From Echinometra lucunter (taxonomy: Eukaryota > Echinodermata > Echinoidea > Camarodonta > Echinometridae): 64,000 nucleotides of DNA. This document shows positions 60,101 through 64,000 of the stretch, in pieces. Below the pieces are notes generated by a model. The model saw only the letters and a program-made list of their open reading frames with translations. It ran no database searches and was not told the DNA's origin. Position 1 is the stretch's first letter. Each line of letters starts with the position of its first letter. The stretch spans positions 12,923,387 through 12,987,386 of the forward strand of contig CM057162.1 of NCBI GenBank assembly GCA_029962745.1. Reading direction: 5' to 3'. The position numbers were made by a program, and so were the translations under genes.

Positions 60101-60510
60101 TTAACCCATTCGTGACAGAGGGTCCACATTATGTGGTTTGAACTAATAACTTAGGATGCAGAGCTCTAAAAATCACACCAAATATATGAGCAGAAAGAGC
60201 AAAAAATTCTACACATACTGTGCCCATTTTCGTTGCATCAATATTTGTTGTTTGATGCTGAAATTTTTTTAAAGGAAGATAAGCATTAAAATCCTTAAAT
60301 TGGCAATGCAATGAAAATGTTAAAATTACCGTTTTTCCCTGCAAATTGGCAACTTTATGACTTCTCATCATACATTCTGTCAATTAATATTCATTTCAGA
60401 TACATGATGTTTTATAAGAAAAATATAGCAATAAAAGAAAAATGTTGGTGTTGCCAATTTGAAGAATAAGAGCTGATCAAATTAGGCTTTAAATAATTCC
60501 TGTCACGAAT
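60101..60510 (+). mobile_element. TTAA MITE family I, copy G
   Basis: Starts TTAACCCATTCGTGACAG; stops at CTGTCACGAAT, lacking the final GGG-TTAA. Confidence 0.85.
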
Positions 60511-60969
60511 AACAACGATAAGATAAAACAGAACAGACAACCACAAATGTTACTAAGCTTCTCAATGTTGCTTATCCTACATTTGATAAGAGAAACGTGA
60601 AATTGAACTGTGAGTGCACTGTGCTATATAGAAAATTCATTCGCTAATAGTCACTTACTTGGTGAGTACTAATGTATACTAAATAAATAACTGGCAATAT
60701 ATCATATTTTAGTCTGTAGTCATGGTTCCCTATCAATGTTATCGTCTGTACCAGCGTGTCATTGGAAACACACTGCTGAAAAATTTATACATTGCCCAGT
60801 AGTCTGGGAATTCCATTCTGGATAATTGTCACCGTTTCCATTTTTTGAGTGTATTGAAATTATTATTTCTTTACATTGCTTTTGCCGTTCATTTACGCTT
60901 GTCGTTCTGTCTGCTTTGGTTTGCTACGTTGCGTAGTTTTCAAAAAGGCTATTTCAGCTGAAAGCTCAA

Positions 60970-61143
60970 CCGGGCGTTGTGGCGTGCACCTGTAATCCAG
61001 CTAACAGTGGAAGTTACAAACTGATGCAGCGGACCCAGATTCGAGTCTGAGTCATGTCTTTTGGATGGTGACATGGAAGGTCGGTCCCAGACGTAAATTG
61101 TCTTATCTTATTGATATACGTCTGTAAAAATCCAATTCAGCAA
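60970..61143 (+). repeat. SINE-like element with 7SL-like head
   Basis: The head CCGGGCGTTGTGGCGTGC, then ACCTGTAATCCAGCTAAC, aligns with the first 36 nt of human 7SL RNA as I recall it, at about 28 positions. It includes the UGUAAUC-type stretch and a following small hairpin TAAC/GTTA. GATTCGAGTC (61038-61047) resembles a Pol III B box, as in Alu. The remainder (TGGTGACATGGAAGG, then GTCGGTCCCAGACG) is not clearly 7SL. It could be a 7SL-derived SINE, a 7SL pseudogene fragment, or chance. Confidence 0.45.
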
Positions 61144-61304
61144 CAATAACATCAGGCAGTGAAGTGGTATCCAGCCACGTCAAACTGTCTTCAAAGTATT
61201 CATTTATCATTCACATTATAAGACAATGTAGTCCTGTTCCAGGCTGGGCACCTCTAACATTATCTTTCCATTCTAAAGTGCATTTATATGTGCGTTCATT
61301 AGTA

Positions 61305-61994
61305 GGTGCGTTTACACTCAACTTTTGGGGCCAGAATAAGACTTGTGAAGTGCGTTTAGTTCAAAACAAAGTTGCATCCATGCTTACTTTCATTTAAACG
61401 CTGATCCAAAATGCAGATCTCAAATGCACCTTTATGTGAGTTTGAAATCAGCATTTCTCCCAAAACACTGTTCCTTATGAAAGCATATATAAATGCAACA
61501 TCACTTAGACATTTATTTGATGTCATATAAACGCCTTTCCGGTTCACATGAAAATTAGTGGAGCCTCGTACAAATGTTCGGCTTTTTCAACAACCGCACC
61601 CTCAAAACCTTTGACCTGCCTTCCTTGATCAATGTAGCAAGCCCATGCACAGTGCATGTTCGTGAAATTGGCTGCCGCAGCACTAACGTCCTTTGGCAAG
61701 GCATTTATCTTCATTTGCCACACTCAACCCAGGTGTTAAGTAGCTGGTAGGATGCGAAAGGCATTGTGGTTTGTTAGCATTGTAAGTGCTGCAAAAGATG
61801 CCTGGCTGGAATGCTCCCCAGGGAGTGGAGAAGGTGCATACATTGTGTGCAGGCAAGCCTGAATCCGATGACCGGGGTAATAATATTTCTATAAAGCACT
61901 TAAAGACATCCGAGGTGTATTAAGTGCTATGTAAATCCAGAATATTATTATTATTATTATCTCGAGCCAGAAAAAGTTGAGCGTAAACAGTACC
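61305..61994. mobile_element. Possible element with GGTGCGTTTACACTCAAC ends
   Basis: GGTGCGTTTACACTCAAC (61305) and GTTGAGCGTAAACAGTACC (to 61994) are imperfect inverted repeats. A SINE-like sequence lies inside. Confidence 0.4.
61672..61962 (+). repeat. SINE-like element with (ATT)n tail
   Basis: Contains GTCCTTTGGCAAGGCATTTA and CACTCAACCCAGGTGTTAAG, then TATAAAGCACTTAAAGACAT, GTGCTATGTAAATCCAG and an ATT tail. I recall this order of phrases from invertebrate SINE/LINE 3' regions. The 5' boundary is uncertain. Confidence 0.5.
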
Positions 61995-61999
61995 CCAGT

Positions 62000-63289
62000 G
62001 AATAGCATTTTGAATGAGCATTTCAAAACGCTGATTCAGCCTTTGCAAATGAAGCATCAACGCACCCTGTATCATACCCCAGAATTTCAAGGTAATTGGC
62101 AACTATAGTAGGAAATAAAGTTGAAGGTTATATTGTCGCAGGTGTTTTATTTGAGACAGAGCAGCAACTGCCAGCAACTTGATGTGAAAGGGTGTTACAT
62201 TAGGTTGTGACTCAGAATTGAACAATAGCTCATCAAGTACCTGTGTTTAGGATGTCTGACATAAATTTGTAAGCATTTGGCTTAAAAAGTCATTGAGAAA
62301 AAGGTCTGTGATGGAATTGATCAGGTTTACTGTTTAATACCTCGTCTGGGGGAAGTGATTCACTCGTTTTAAAAAAAAAAGGTTTAGTCTGTCAAGAAAT
62401 ATTTCCAGTGTTGGATAATCCTTGCTATTTGTAGTAAACTAGCCCACTGGACAATTCACTTGTGGACAAATTTATTGTGAAAAGGAAGTGTGCTATTTTA
62501 ACCATTCATTGTTTATGACCAAGGCAAAAGGCTTATCCAGGGTTAGTGTATTTCACGATTCAGAAATTCATTTATTCCCAATTCCATTCAGATCTTTGCT
62601 TTATTTGTTCCAACTGTAAAAAGTATGTGCCCTTTTGGTGCTGAAATAATCTTGACTTGTGTTTCAAATTCTATGTTTTTTACATAGATTTTCGATTGAT
62701 TAACTTAATTATATAGTGTGCACTCACCAGGACTGTTTGTCTTCTTCTTGTTTCTCTGTTTCTGCTTCTTTTTCCCTTTCTTTCCTTCTTTCTAAAATAA
62801 TTCTTTTAAAAAAATCATATTCTATGATTGTTTTTGTAATTGCCAAATGGAAATTTGATTGAATTTCTTTGTACAGTATATGTTCAAAGACTAAATAGAT
62901 TACTCCATGACTATGACTTTGTGACTAAGATCGGTTTGGGTCTGGAGAGATAGACTAGAGCTGAAAGGGAGAGGGAAGTTGTGCGCGTGCTGTGTGTTTA
63001 TTACGCCAATCATCTATATTCAAAACTCACTTCTAAACCCCTCACCCACGCGTGCCAGTGTTTATCCCTTGCCTCGTTCAGAATTCCGTGGCATGGAAGG
63101 ACCAAAATATACCGGTGTGTTTGACATTTATTTGGGAGACTAAAATCAGGAGCTGTACATAAGAACATACTCCCGTTCAAATGTGATGGTATTTCAGAAA
63201 TGGATTTGTCAAGATCTAGGACACTATATCTGAGTAGAGAGGAATTTTTTTTATTGTTTAGGAGCATATTTATAAGCCTGGAATCTGTA
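62000..63289. other. Unannotated region
   Basis: No gene supported. The 140-codon minus frame at 63010-63432 is of normal composition but overlaps the following repeat array and has no recognised motif. Confidence 0.45.
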
Positions 63290-64000
63290 TTATCTCTGGA
63301 AATAATGCTGGTTATTGTTTGCTGTGTGCTGCAGTGGCTATTCATAACCAGGGAATAAAACCTTAATAGGAATATATTTGAGTTGACAGGATTTTGTTTA
63401 TGGTTTTGAAGCATGCCTTGAATCAATATCATCCCCTGGAAATCATTGATTACAAGAAGAAGTCCTCTGCTGAGTCTGCTGTCTGTATGCCGCTTTGCTG
63501 TCTATTTAGAAGAGGAATATGAATTCATCCTGCTTTGTAAAACCAAATATGAATTTCTTGTGTGCTTGTCTCACCAAAGAGGATCGTGTTTGTGGTTTGT
63601 GAGAAATGTTCAAGAGCCTGGAACCGATACCATGTATCTTCTGAAAGTAATTATTTGCGGTTAAAGAGTTTACTTTGTGCTTGGTTGCCATTCAGTTGTG
63701 TGAGAACTGAGGAATATGACTTCATCAGGAACATAATTATATTTCAAAAAAAGGATCTCCCATATTTTAGATGGGGATCTCTTTGCTTTCCTAGCAGTGT
63801 GGTTTTTGAGAATCGATACCATCACTTGGAAATAACCAAACATAGGAAAGAGTATTGCTAAGACAGCTGAGTGCTGCATCACCACTCATTTAGTTGAGGA
63901 ATATGAATTTATCAAACCTGTTTTTGATATGGATTTATGATGTGCTTGTCTTCAATGCCAAAGAGGACTTTGTTTATGGTTTTGAGAATGTGGTCACATG
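63290..64000. repeat. Degenerate tandem array, ~190-bp units, running off the window
   Basis: GAGGAATATGAATTCATC (63508), GAGGAATATGACTTCATC (63706) and GAGGAATATGAATTTATC (63895) start units that also share AAAGAGGA, TGGTTTTTGAGAA and GATACCAT...TGGAAA phrases. A more diverged unit precedes them. Confidence 0.75.

Noticed and set aside
63010..63432. 140-codon minus-strand frame
   Set aside because: No recognised motif, no exon signals assessed as strong, and its N-terminal third overlaps the degenerate array at 63.3 kb.

Overview
This 64-kb window looks like gene-poor, AT-rich invertebrate chromosomal DNA. The repeat families match my recollection of sea-urchin (echinoid) genomes, so an echinoderm, possibly Lytechinus-like, is my best guess; this is inference, not a database result. 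I see no bacterial features, no rRNA, no intact tRNA and no transposase or reverse-transcriptase reading frame. Almost all long open frames are microsatellite translations or run through repeats. A 500-bp N gap lies at 23501-24000.

The dominant content is short non-autonomous DNA transposons. At least eight families are bounded by TTAA, the target-site duplication of the piggyBac superfamily. Family I (CCCATTCGTGACAG ends) has seven copies. Family II (AGGAGAATGCAACC ends) and family III (AGGCATTGGCTAAC ends) have three each. Families IV-VIII have one or two each. Alongside them are TA-flanked (mariner-type) foldback elements, CAGGG-ended (hAT-type) elements, and long inverted-repeat elements of unassigned superfamily. 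Several are nested, and the interrupted host sequence sometimes supplies the empty site, which supports real insertion at TTAA.

A second theme is degenerate local tandem duplication with units of roughly 110-250 bp (14.6-15.2, 17.1-17.7, 28.3-28.9, 34.5-35.0, 37.6-37.9, 39.7-39.9, 40.6-40.8, 54.3-55.2 and 63.3-64.0 kb). These arrays often host the transposons. Microsatellites and poly-G/C runs are abundant, including about 340 bp of (TTTCTA)n near 51.5 kb.

Gene evidence is thin. A CpG-richer block at 12.17-12.39 kb with a donor-like end, followed by an acceptor, a 49-codon frame and AATAAA at 13.65-14.16 kb, could be a two-exon short transcript. Two splice-flanked blocks at 27254-27374 and 29114-29185 join in one frame and end in a stop, and could be the 3' end of a gene. 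A CpG-richer block at 16.4-17.05 kb carries a TGACGTCA site and a CCAAT box. A SINE-like element at 60970-61143 has a head resembling the 5' (Alu) domain of 7SL RNA, and is one of the most unusual sequences here.
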